Of a stretch of DNA of 64,000 bases, positions 52,215-60,586 are shown in pieces. A model generated the notes under the pieces. It ran no database searches, had not been told where the DNA came from, and was given only the letters and a program-made list of their open reading frames with translations. Position 1 is the stretch's first letter. Each line of letters starts with the position of its first letter. A program made the translations under genes and the position numbers. Source of the DNA: QHWT01 sp963755695 (lineage in GTDB: Bacteria; Acidobacteriota; Vicinamibacteria; Vicinamibacterales; 2-12-FULL-66-21); the NCBI GenBank assembly GCA_963755695.1, contig CAVWLB010000010.1:1798001-1862000 (forward strand). The letters run 5' to 3'.

Positions 52215-53714
52215 TCAGTAGAGCGGCCGCCAGGTGAAGAAAATGGCGGCAATCACTCCCTGTCCAATCGCGAAGGCGGTGACCAACGGCAGGACGAACC
52301 GTTGCGGCAGGATCGCCGCCAGCGCGATGAATGTCGGGAAGAGCGTCGAGGTGATTCTTCCCATCGACATCAGCCCGCCAGCCAACACCGGCGGGATGAC
52401 ATTGATGACCACGAAGACCGCTGCCCCGACCCCGAGCCGCCGAAGGACCGGCCAGAGCATCGCCAGCGCGAAGATCCACGCCAGCCCGTTCAAGGTGTCG
52501 TACGGCGCGAGCACAACCGCCCGCGCCAGTCCTTCATCTCCAATCCGTGTGAGCACACGCCCGAGCGGCGCCAGACCTTCAAACGATCGACCCCACGCCA
52601 CCTGCACCTGCGCCCAGCCGAACCACGATCCGGTCAGATGGCGCACGTACGCGCTGAAGGCGAGCATGCCGAGGCCCGGTGTTGAAGCCGCGGCGAAAGC
52701 CTTCACAATTTGGTGATTTGGTAATTGGTGATTTGGTATTGTGATTGGTGATTGGTGATTTGGTGATTGGTGATTTGCTGATGGGTTCGGTGAGTGCTCC
52801 GCCGTGCGTCCAGCGAACCACTGCTCGACGATCACGCCGGCCAGCGCCACGCTGAGCAGACAGCCATTCGGTCTGGTGAGACCGACCAGTGCGCCCCATG
52901 TCGCGGCACGCGCCCACTCGTGACGTCGGAAGTGATAGAACGCTGCCACCGATCCGAGCAGGAACAAGGCTTCGGTATACGGCAGGCTGAAAAAGATCGC
53001 GAAGGGATATGCCGCCATCAGCAGGACGGCGTCGGTTGCATGCGCTTCGCCGATCGTGTCCCGCGCCAGCCGTGCCAGGTACGACGCGGCCCACATGAAC
53101 ACGAGGATCGAAAGAATCGCGCCGCCCCACAGTGCGCGAGCCAGACGCCACTCCCAGAATAAACCTCGTTCGAACGCGCCGACCAGATACCCCACCACGC
53201 GCATGGCCAACGGGTACGCCGGGAAGAACACGATGTTCTGCTGGCGATCGTAGCGACCCTGGAAGGAGTAGCCGCCCATCGCGATGCTGGCGTACCACCC
53301 TGCGTCGTACCGTGCGGGCAGATTCATCAGCGGATCGGCCGACACCTTGAATCCGACCTCTTTGTTGAGGCCAATCGTCAACACCGCGAAGTACGCGGCC
53401 ACCAGCACCGCGACGCGTGACACCCATGCGGTGGTCACGACCGACGCGCCCGGATCGTCGCGGAGAAAGCGCGCCCACTCCAGCGCCCGCCGATGAAGCG
53501 GCGGCGATGGAACAGCGGCGTGGCGCACCGCAATGATGGCCAGCGTAATGAAGGCGAGGCGCAGCGGCGAATGCACCGAGAGCCGGACGAAGCCGATGGG
53601 GATGTTGAAGCCGCCGAAGAGCACGACCGCCAGCGTGACGATGAACGCCGCGATCGCGAGCAGGTCGAGGATCTGGACCCACGACGGCACTCGTGGTCGA
53701 TCGACGTGGGTCAT
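52215..53714 (-). CDS. PIG-V-like integral membrane mannosyltransferase with repeat insertion
   Basis: 499 residues, about ten helices. ATG 53714 overlaps the aminotransferase stop (ATGA); a TTG one codon earlier is less likely. Family features: the luminal-type loop RYDAGWYASIAMGGYSFQGR, QNIVFFPAYPLAMRVVGYLV, MAAYPFAIFFSLPYTEALFL and GALVGLTRPNGCLLSVALAG, as in GPI mannosyltransferase 2 (PIG-V) and bacterial relatives. In a loop after the RPNG segment, about 28 Asn/His/Gln/Pro residues (SANHQSPNHQS and so on) are encoded by the heptanucleotide array at 52708-52785. Polyprenyl-phosphate-mannose donor is presumed. Confidence 0.78.
   Translation of the reverse strand: MTHVDRPRVPSWVQILDLLAIAAFIVTLAVVLFGGFNIPIGFVRLSVHSPLRLAFITLAIIAVRHAAVPSPPLHRRALEWARFLRDDPGASVVTTAWVSRVAVLVAAYFAVLTIGLNKEVGFKVSADPLMNLPARYDAGWYASIAMGGYSFQGRYDRQQNIVFFPAYPLAMRVVGYLVGAFERGLFWEWRLARALWGGAILSILVFMWAASYLARLARDTIGEAHATDAVLLMAAYPFAIFFSLPYTEALFLLGSVAAFYHFRRHEWARAATWGALVGLTRPNGCLLSVALAGVIVEQWFAGRTAEHSPNPSANHQSPNHQSPITIPNHQLPNHQIVKAFAAASTPGLGMLAFSAYVRHLTGSWFGWAQVQVAWGRSFEGLAPLGRVLTRIGDEGLARAVVLAPYDTLNGLAWIFALAMLWPVLRRLGVGAAVFVVINVIPPVLAGGLMSMGRITSTLFPTFIALAAILPQRFVLPLVTAFAIGQGVIAAIFFTWRPLY
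52708..52785. repeat. AT-rich 7/8-bp tandem array inside the mannosyltransferase gene
   Basis: Repeated TTGGTGA and TTTGGTGA-type units, mixed 7- and 8-bp, in frame with the host gene and free of stops on the coding strand. Markedly AT-richer than its surroundings. Same unit type as 9302-9322. Confidence 0.85.
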
Positions 53715-54886
53715 CAATGTACGGTGCCGGCCCCGAGCACGCCGTCCAGCACATCGAGGCCGCGCTTCATCTCGTCCAGGGTCCCGATTGAAATCCGCGC
53801 CATCTGCGTCAAGGGTGGAAACAGTCGACCGATCAGGAGGTCCCGTTTCGCGCAGGCGTCGATGACCTGCTGCGCGTCCCGCCGGAGATCGACCATCACG
53901 AAGTTGGCATGCGAGTCACCGACTTGGTAGCCAAGCTTTCGAATCGCCTCGATGGTGAACTGGCGAACCTCCCGGTTACGGGCACGCTCCATCGCCACGT
54001 GCGCGCTGTCGGTCAACGCGCTCATTGCCGCAGCGGAGGCGAGCACGTTGACGCCGGCGTTCCACTTGAAGGCGCGGATCTGGGCCAGCGTGTCCGGCTG
54101 CGCGATCGCGTACCCCACGCGGAGCCCGGCCATGCCGAACACTTTCGAGAAAGTGCGAGAGACGATGACCCGAGGGTTCTGTCGCGCGATCGGTACCGCG
54201 GTTCGATACGACGGAGAGTCGACGTACTCGTGATAGGCCTCGTCGATGAGGATTCTCGTCTGCGGCGAACGGCGCCCGACGTACGAGATGAAATCCTCGA
54301 TTGCTGACGCGCTGTGGACCGTCCCCGTAGGATTGTTCGGGTTACAGAGGAACACCAGCCCCGCGCCGGACGCCGCGTCGGCCATTGGCTGGAGATCGAG
54401 CGCCAGCGACCGGTCGACAGGGATTTCGATCAGCGCCGCGCCAGCGGCACGCGCCTGCGCCGCAGGCGCCTCGAAGGTCGGCAGGCCCGCGATGAGCGGG
54501 CGATCCGGACCTGCGTAGCCGAGGACGGCGGTTCGGAGAATTTCTCCCGAACCGCACCCAACGGTGACGTGATCCTCTGGAACGCCGTGCGCGCGGGCAA
54601 TCGCGGCCTGGACCTCACGCTCCAGGTTGTAGGGATAGCGGTTCGCTTCCGAGAAGGCGCCGCGGATTGCGGCCAGCACGTTCTCGCCTGGACCAAGAGG
54701 ATTCTCGTTGCTGTTCAGGCGGAGCGCGTTCTTCGATACCGCCAGAGTGGGAGCGCCCGCGGCCTGCCAGAGTCCGCCCAACGATTCACGGCCGCGTGCC
54801 GCGAATATCTCTGCCGGCCTGAGTGTCGCGGCACCGACGCCGGACAAGCCGAGCGCGCACATGAACGACCGTCGCGTCGCTAACAT
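53714..54886 (-). CDS. Tat-exported PLP aminotransferase, HisC-like fold
   Basis: 390 residues. The N-terminus TRRSFMCALGLSGVGAATL is a twin-arginine signal with a hydrophobic core. The rest is a class I/II aminotransferase of the histidinol-phosphate type: LNSNENPLGPGENVLAAIRG, VGCGSGEILRTAVLGYAGPD, FLCNPNNPTGTV, ILIDEAYHEYVD, and PLP-lysine Lys248 in SRTFSKVFGMAGLRVGYAIA. It ends with the Arg in QMARISIGTLDEM. HisC-like transaminases are normally cytoplasmic, so the export signal is unusual though known for some homologues. Substrate unknown; no his genes adjoin. Confidence 0.82.
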   Translation of the reverse strand: MLATRRSFMCALGLSGVGAATLRPAEIFAARGRESLGGLWQAAGAPTLAVSKNALRLNSNENPLGPGENVLAAIRGAFSEANRYPYNLEREVQAAIARAHGVPEDHVTVGCGSGEILRTAVLGYAGPDRPLIAGLPTFEAPAAQARAAGAALIEIPVDRSLALDLQPMADAASGAGLVFLCNPNNPTGTVHSASAIEDFISYVGRRSPQTRILIDEAYHEYVDSPSYRTAVPIARQNPRVIVSRTFSKVFGMAGLRVGYAIAQPDTLAQIRAFKWNAGVNVLASAAAMSALTDSAHVAMERARNREVRQFTIEAIRKLGYQVGDSHANFVMVDLRRDAQQVIDACAKRDLLIGRLFPPLTQMARISIGTLDEMKRGLDVLDGVLGAGTVH

Positions 54887-54898
54887 CGTCCGCGCATT

Positions 54899-55405
54899 CT
54901 ACTGCGCCTGCTGCAGTGCGTCTTCCTCAATTCTGATCCGGATCAGCATGAGCGCCACGAAGCCGATCACCGCCGGGATCCCGGTGATTGGTGCGTGCAT
55001 CGCGATGGCCGTGCCGGTCAGTTCCCCCGCCACCGCCAGATAGTTGGGATGGCGGAGCCACCGGTAAGGGCCGCGTAGTGTACGCAATGAACCGGGCGGC
55101 ACGAGGACGCGAAAGGTCCATCGCTCGCCAAGCGATGCAATCGCCCAATATTTGAGGATCTTTGCTGCGATGAAGAGCGCCGCGCCAACCGCGACCTCGT
55201 TGTCGAACGTCACGCGTCGCAGCGCGCCTTCGGCAACCATCGCGAGAAACGCCGACGGATAGGCAAACTGCATCGCCCGATAGACGTCGCCCGGCGGTTC
55301 AATCGCGCCATTCGCGCGGAGTCGCCGTTCGTGCTTCACGGAGATTCGCGCCTCCCCCACCATCGCCAGGTACGCAGCCAGCAGCCACAGAACGGGGATA
55401 CTCAC
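54899..55405 (-). CDS. ICMT-like (isoprenylcysteine carboxyl methyltransferase family) membrane protein
   Basis: 168 residues from GTG 55405, four or five helices. The C-terminal SAM-binding signature PYRWLRHPNYLAVAGELTGT (RHPNY) and the middle ERWTFRVLVPPG are typical of the ICMT/phospholipid methyltransferase superfamily members that follow type III polyketide or ketosynthase genes. Downstream of the FAD reductase and the ketosynthase in the same direction. Target unknown. Confidence 0.8.
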   Translation of the reverse strand: MSIPVLWLLAAYLAMVGEARISVKHERRLRANGAIEPPGDVYRAMQFAYPSAFLAMVAEGALRRVTFDNEVAVGAALFIAAKILKYWAIASLGERWTFRVLVPPGSLRTLRGPYRWLRHPNYLAVAGELTGTAIAMHAPITGIPAVIGFVALMLIRIRIEEDALQQAQ

Positions 55406-55481
55406 ACTTCTTCCCGCCACCGAACAGCCGTCGCATGGAAAGTGGAAGTGTCCCGGTTCTGGGGTCGCCGAACCGTGACTG

Positions 55482-56612
55482 TCACCGTTTCACGTCCCCG
55501 GCGTACACAATGGTCTGGCGCAGGAGAAAGGGGGCGAACGAGGCCGTCAGGCCGGCCAGGTCCAGAGCCGGCCCGGAACCGACAACCTGACGGAGCACAC
55601 GATTGAACCGCCACTTCCGTGAGAATTCGCGGCGGCGCATCCGGGCCAGCGTTCGATGGGGCGCCCGCAGCCGACGCGCAAGCGTGGCCAGCGCGACGTT
55701 CGCCGCCATCTCCGCGCCGATGACGGCGAACCGCAAGCCGTCGCCGGTCATGGGGTCGATGAAGCCCGCGGCGTCGCCGGCGAGAAGCAGACCGGGCACG
55801 CCGGCCGCCGACGCGTCGACCGCCAGCGGCCCCAGCACGATCGGCGCCGACACCATCTGCGCCGACGTCATGCGATCCGCCAGGTTCCAGTCCCGCGCGA
55901 TTGCGTCGTGCAGCGCCCGCGGCGGATCGACGACGTCACGCTGATCGAGCGTGACGAGACACACGTTCGCCGCGCCGGAGGCCAGCGGCGCCACACCAAT
56001 GTAGCGCCCGTGCCGGACGTGCATCTCTCCGTACTCCGTCAGGCCGCTGACCCCTTCGAAATACGCACCGACCGCCCATCGCCGCGGACGGAGTGGATGG
56101 CGTGTCAGCTTCAACGCCAGAGCGAGGCGCGATCGTCGCCCGTCCGCGGCAATCACCAGCGGCGACGGGATTCGCACGTCGCGCCCGTCACGCCCGGCAA
56201 TCACAATCCCGCGGACCCGGAGACGGTCCTCGCTGTCGAGCAGCGGCGCACGCACCAGCACGCCTTCTTCGATTCGCGCGCCGGCGGCAGCAGCCTCCTG
56301 CATCAGCGCCTGATCGAGCTCCCGGCGCGGCAGCGCCAGGCCGCGCACCGGTCCGTAGTCGCCAAGGACCTCGATGCCCCCTTCGCCGGTGACCAGGAAG
56401 CCGTGCACCTCGATCGCGCCCGACTCGAACCGCGAGGTGAAGCCGAGCCGGCGGAGCGCGGCGACGGTTCCCGGATTGACGGTATCACCGCACAACTTGT
56501 CGCGCGGAAAGCGCGCGCGATCGACCGCGAGCACGCGCGCTCCGGCCCTCGCCAGCAGCGTGGCCGCCACGCTGCCCGCCGGTCCTGCGCCGCAGACAAT
56601 CACGTCAAACAC
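55482..56612 (-). CDS. FAD-dependent oxidoreductase, geranylgeranyl-reductase-like
   Basis: 376 residues. FAD-binding Rossmann motif FDVIVCGAGPAGSVAATLLA (2-21), the PRDKLCGDTVNPGTV signature of the GGR/halogenase group, DGRR-type motif in VIAADGRRSRLALALKL, and GLLLAGDAAGFIDPMTGDGL, the second FAD motif. Overlaps the ketosynthase gene by 8 nt. Likely modifies the product of that enzyme by hydroxylation or reduction. Confidence 0.87.
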   Translation of the reverse strand: MFDVIVCGAGPAGSVAATLLARAGARVLAVDRARFPRDKLCGDTVNPGTVAALRRLGFTSRFESGAIEVHGFLVTGEGGIEVLGDYGPVRGLALPRRELDQALMQEAAAAGARIEEGVLVRAPLLDSEDRLRVRGIVIAGRDGRDVRIPSPLVIAADGRRSRLALALKLTRHPLRPRRWAVGAYFEGVSGLTEYGEMHVRHGRYIGVAPLASGAANVCLVTLDQRDVVDPPRALHDAIARDWNLADRMTSAQMVSAPIVLGPLAVDASAAGVPGLLLAGDAAGFIDPMTGDGLRFAVIGAEMAANVALATLARRLRAPHRTLARMRRREFSRKWRFNRVLRQVVGSGPALDLAGLTASFAPFLLRQTIVYAGDVKR

Positions 56613-57885
56613 GACCCAGTACTATGGCGCTGTTCTTCGAGCCGAATCCCAGGCAGTTGCACAGCGCCGCCGCCGGCGATGCCGGCCGGCCGGCGTTGGG
56701 AATGAAATCGAGATCGCACTCGGGATCGGGGTGCTGCTGATTGATCGTCGGCGGCAGAAACCCCCGCGACAACGCGAGCGCGGAGGCCACGATTCCGGCC
56801 GCCCCGCTCGCCCCCTGAGGGTGACCGATCATCGACTTGGTCGACGAGCCCGGGACCGCATCTGCCCGCGATCCAAACAGCTCTCGAACGCAGCGGGACT
56901 CGACCGCGTCGTTGAGCACGGTGGAGGTTCCGTGGAAGTTCACGTAACCGATCTCTTCGATCGCCCGGCCGGAACGTTTGATCGCCAGCCGCATCGCACG
57001 GACGATCTGCTCGCCGTTGGGATTCATCTGCACGCGGTGGTAGGCGTCGCAGGTCGACCCATATCCTTCGACCGCCGCGTAGATGGTCGCGCCTCTTGCG
57101 CGTGCGCGGTCCTCTCGTTCCAGCACGACCATCCACGCGCCTTCGCCCAGCACGAACCCGTCGCGCCCGCGATCGAAGGGGCGCGATGCCTCGCCCGGAA
57201 TCTCGTTGTACTTGGTTGCGATCGCCCGCATCTTGCAAAAGCCGAAGATAATTCCGCGGGTAACGCACGCGTCCGCTCCACCCGACAATATGACTTCGGC
57301 TTCCCCGCTGCGGATCAGCGCCGCCGCGTACCCAATCGCGTCGGTCGAGCTGGTACACCCGGTCGAGACGACGTGGCTGATGCCGTGGAGCTCGAGCGCC
57401 ATCGAAATCTCGCTCGAGATCATGCCGACGATGGAAACCGGAATGGTGTAAGGCGTGACCCGCCTCCACTCGTCGGTGAAGAATTCGCTGTAGCTTCGTT
57501 CCGCCACGTCGATGCCGCCCGCGCTGCTTCCGACGAGCACGCCGGCGTCCGGTTCGTTCAGCCTCAGGCCCGCGTCCTGCCAGGCCTCGCGAGCGGCCAC
57601 GACGCCGATCAGCGCGGCGCGCGAATACCGTCGGGGATCGGAATGTCCGCCGTCACTTCCATTGCCCGACGCGCGCGCTTCGATGATCGGTGCGTCCTCG
57701 ATCGTCAGCGCCGGCACCGGCGCGGCGACCGTGCACGGAAACGCCGATGCGTCGAATTCGATGATCTGCCGCGTGGCACTGCGGCCGCGGCTGATCTGGC
57801 TCCAGAAACATTCGCGGCCGACGCCGTAAGGAGAGACAACGCCGATTCCGCTGATGACGACCCGCGGCGAGCCGGTCAGGGCCAT
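56605..57885 (-). CDS. beta-ketoacyl synthase (FabF/KAS II-like)
   Basis: 426 residues. Thiolase fold with Cys177 in HVVSTGCTSSTDAIGYA, His318 in NFHGTSTVLNDAVESR and Lys350/His355 in TKSMIGHPQGASGAAG: the complete Cys-His-His set. PRVVISGIGVVSPYGVGREC opens the domain. ATG 57885 is chosen at MALTGSPRVVISG. No acyl-carrier-protein or malonyl transferase gene is nearby, so it is likely a secondary-metabolite or lipid-tailoring KAS rather than housekeeping FabF. Starts 17 bp from the divergent NnrU-like gene. Confidence 0.9.
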   Translation of the reverse strand: MALTGSPRVVISGIGVVSPYGVGRECFWSQISRGRSATRQIIEFDASAFPCTVAAPVPALTIEDAPIIEARASGNGSDGGHSDPRRYSRAALIGVVAAREAWQDAGLRLNEPDAGVLVGSSAGGIDVAERSYSEFFTDEWRRVTPYTIPVSIVGMISSEISMALELHGISHVVSTGCTSSTDAIGYAAALIRSGEAEVILSGGADACVTRGIIFGFCKMRAIATKYNEIPGEASRPFDRGRDGFVLGEGAWMVVLEREDRARARGATIYAAVEGYGSTCDAYHRVQMNPNGEQIVRAMRLAIKRSGRAIEEIGYVNFHGTSTVLNDAVESRCVRELFGSRADAVPGSSTKSMIGHPQGASGAAGIVASALALSRGFLPPTINQQHPDPECDLDFIPNAGRPASPAAALCNCLGFGSKNSAIVLGRV

Positions 57886-57902
57886 GTCTCTATAATCCCT
57901 CA

Positions 57903-58625
57903 ATGACAACGCGACGACCCGGCGTCGGCGCGCTCGTGTGTGCGTGGACCGGAGCGGCAGCCTTTCTCGCGTCGCTCCTCGTCTTCCTTTATTTATATGG
58001 CATCACGTACGGACGCGTGTCGGCCGCCAGCCCGGCGGGACCTGCCGTTATCGACATTCTGCTCTTCATTCTCTTCGCGCTTCACCATTCCCTGCTCGCC
58101 CGGGCAAGCCTGAAGCGTCGGGTCACACGGCTCCTTCCCCACTGGCTCGAACGTTCGGCCTTCACCTGGGTCGCCAGCCTGCTCTTCCTCATCGTCTGCA
58201 TGGCATGGCAACCAGTGGATGGGCTTTTGTACTCGCTGTCCGGCATGTGGCGGCTCGTCGGATACACGGCACAACTGGTGGGGATCGTGCTGGTTCTGGC
58301 GGGGGCCCGGGCCATCGACATGCTGGAACTGGCGGGCGTACGTCAAGTGCTCGATGCCCGATCGGACAGCCCTCGACGGCAGAGCGGGTTGAAGACGAAT
58401 GGCGTCTACGGTCTCGTCCGACATCCGGTCTATTTTGGATGGACGCTGTTCGTCTTCGGGACGCCGAGCATGACCGGCACGCGGGCGCTCTTTGCGATTG
58501 TCAGCACACTGTATCTAGCGATTGCCATTCGCTTCGAGGAACGATCGCTGGTCGACATGTTCGGCGAAGCCTACCAACAGTATCAACATGCCACCCGCTG
58601 GAAGATGCTGCCCGGAATCTGGTAG
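57903..58625 (+). CDS. NnrU/ICMT-like membrane methyltransferase
   Basis: 240 residues, about six helices. FALHHSLLARASLKRR and the C-terminal GVYGLVRHPVYFGWTLFVFG (RHPVY SAM-site signature), then EERSLVDMFGEAYQQYQHAT, the conserved Glu-Glu and Y-x-Y motif of the isoprenylcysteine methyltransferase superfamily. Divergently transcribed from the ketosynthase with a 17-bp gap, so both promoters overlap the other gene's start. Confidence 0.8.
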   Translation: MTTRRPGVGALVCAWTGAAAFLASLLVFLYLYGITYGRVSAASPAGPAVIDILLFILFALHHSLLARASLKRRVTRLLPHWLERSAFTWVASLLFLIVCMAWQPVDGLLYSLSGMWRLVGYTAQLVGIVLVLAGARAIDMLELAGVRQVLDARSDSPRRQSGLKTNGVYGLVRHPVYFGWTLFVFGTPSMTGTRALFAIVSTLYLAIAIRFEERSLVDMFGEAYQQYQHATRWKMLPGIW

Positions 58626-58679
58626 CGAACCGGCGGAGCACCGCGCCAGCCGGCACATTGCATTTGTTATCATCGTTGG

Positions 58680-58952
58680 ATGGCGCTGCACGAGCGGGAG
58701 TTCTTCAACGAGAAGCCGGAATCGAAGCCAGCGACCTTGACCTGCCCACAGTGTCGTCACCGCGACCAATACCAGGTGCGCTGGATCCGGCGGACGAAGA
58801 AGGACCGGCTTCCGGCGGGAGCAGACGAACGCGATCGCGCGCTATTCGGAAAGCTGCGGGACTATCTCATCCGCGTCGATGATTCGATGGTCTGCCGGCG
58901 CTGTGAGCGGAAGTTTGAAATTCCCTCCCACCAATCGCTGGTATTCCTCTAA
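58680..58952 (+). CDS. small zinc-ribbon hypothetical protein
   Basis: 90 residues. CPQCRHRDQYQVRW near residue 22 and CRRCERKFEIPSHQ near residue 72 give a split CX2C...CX2C zinc ribbon with a charged helix between. No signal peptide. Function unknown; probably soluble. Followed after 49 bp by the M28 peptidase. Confidence 0.65.
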   Translation: MALHEREFFNEKPESKPATLTCPQCRHRDQYQVRWIRRTKKDRLPAGADERDRALFGKLRDYLIRVDDSMVCRRCERKFEIPSHQSLVFL

Positions 58953-59001
58953 AAAAGGCGAGCCGCCGCGGGACTCCTGGCCGTTGCGCTAGACTCGTAA
59001 G

Positions 59002-60576
59002 GTGCCCATGAGGCGATTTCTCGCGCTCATCCTGGTCTGGGTAGCGACCGCCGCACCGGGACCGGCCGTCACGAGGCTACCCGACGGCGCGGAACGGGCC
59101 GTGGGCAGCATGTCCGCCGAGGCGCTGCACGCGATAGTGGAAACGCTTGCCAGCGACAGCTTTGCCGGCCGGGGAGTCGGCCACGAAGGCAACCGCACCG
59201 CCGAACAATTCATTGCCCACACGCTGGAAGCGGGCGGCGTACCACCAGGCGCCGCCGACGGAACGTACTTCCAAGCCGTCGAGCTTTACCAGCCGACGCT
59301 CTCCGACGATGCGCAACTCACCATCGAGGACGCGCGCGGAAAGCGCATCGCTGCATATCCCGCCGGCAGGGATTTCTATCCGCTCCCTGAAACAGGAGAT
59401 CGTGAGGTGCGCGCGCCCCTGGTGCTGGCGGGCTATGGAATCTCGGCGCCCGACGTTGGTCATGATGACTACGCCCGGCTCGACGTTTCAGGCGCCGTCG
59501 TCCTCGTCCGCGATGGCGCACCGGAGAAGCTCCAGACGTCGACGCATATTTCCGAGGAGAAGCGCATCGAGCTGACCGGTCTCGAGCGGAAGATCCGCGA
59601 TGCCGCGGCGCACGGCGCGGCGGGCGTGCTGATCGTGCGCAGCTATATGCCGGAGCTGCGCTCTCTCTGGCCGGATCACCCGTCGGTGCGCGCGGCGTCC
59701 TATCGGCTGCTGTCGGATCTGCATTCGCAGCCTGCACCGGTCGCTGCCATCGCCGACAAGGCGGCCGCGCCGCTGGTGCGCGAACTGGAGGCGCGACGGC
59801 CGCTTGTGGCCGTGCTCGGGCCCGGGCTGGTGGTCGAACCGGTCACCGTGCACAACGTCCTCGGGTTGATCGAAGGGCGCGACCCCGCCCGTCATGGTGA
59901 GATGATCGTGATTGGCGCTCATCTGGACCACGACGGCATCGACGCGGACGGCCACATCTACAACGGTGCTGACGACAACGCGTCGGGCACGGCGGCGGTG
60001 ATGTCGGCTGCAGTTGCGCTCGCCCGCGCCGCATCCGCCGGCGAGCGTCCGGCCCGGGCCATCCTGTTTGCGCTCTGGAACGGCGAAGAAAAAGGATCAC
60101 TGGGTGCCGAACGGTTCATCGAGGCGCCCGGGCCGCAGCGTAAGGTGATTGCGAATCTGAACCTGGACATGGTCGGCCGCGATGAAGACATTCCAGATCC
60201 ATCGGACTGGCGCTTCAACGGCTTTCCCAAGACGGATGCCGCGTCGAATCGCAACACGCTTCATCTGCTCGGCTATTCGTACTCGCCGGATCTCGCCGGT
60301 GCCGTGCTGGAGGCGAACCAGCCGGTGGGACTGACGATTCGCGAGGACTACGATCGTGGCGCGCAGAATCTGCTGCAGCGATCCGACCAGTGGCCCTTCC
60401 TCGTGCACGGCATACCCGCGGTGTTCCTGACCACCGGGCTTCACCCCGACTACCATACGCCGCAGGACGATACCGAACGCATCGATTTCGCCAAGCTGGA
60501 GCGCGTCGCCAGGTTGGCCGCGCGAGCCGCGTGGATTGTGGCCGAGGGTCCGGCGCCGCAAATCCGACGCAGATAG
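59002..60576 (+). CDS. M28 zinc peptidase with PA domain
   Basis: 524 residues. Signal peptide (RRFLALILVWVATAAPGPAV). The start could be GTG 59002 or ATG 59008. A protease-associated domain lies within 120-290 (APLVLAGYGISAPDVGHDDY, GAVVLVRDGAPEKLQTS). The M28 catalytic domain has GAHLDHDGIDADGHIYNGAD, DDNASGTAAVMSAAVAL, FALWNGEEKGSLGAERFI, NLNLDMVGRDED and LTTGLHPDYHTPQDDTERID, i.e. the two-zinc site with Asp/Glu/His. Exported aminopeptidase. A 10-nt gap to lon. Confidence 0.9.
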   Translation: MPMRRFLALILVWVATAAPGPAVTRLPDGAERAVGSMSAEALHAIVETLASDSFAGRGVGHEGNRTAEQFIAHTLEAGGVPPGAADGTYFQAVELYQPTLSDDAQLTIEDARGKRIAAYPAGRDFYPLPETGDREVRAPLVLAGYGISAPDVGHDDYARLDVSGAVVLVRDGAPEKLQTSTHISEEKRIELTGLERKIRDAAAHGAAGVLIVRSYMPELRSLWPDHPSVRAASYRLLSDLHSQPAPVAAIADKAAAPLVRELEARRPLVAVLGPGLVVEPVTVHNVLGLIEGRDPARHGEMIVIGAHLDHDGIDADGHIYNGADDNASGTAAVMSAAVALARAASAGERPARAILFALWNGEEKGSLGAERFIEAPGPQRKVIANLNLDMVGRDEDIPDPSDWRFNGFPKTDAASNRNTLHLLGYSYSPDLAGAVLEANQPVGLTIREDYDRGAQNLLQRSDQWPFLVHGIPAVFLTTGLHPDYHTPQDDTERIDFAKLERVARLAARAAWIVAEGPAPQIRRR

Positions 60577-60586
60577 GGAACGATTC

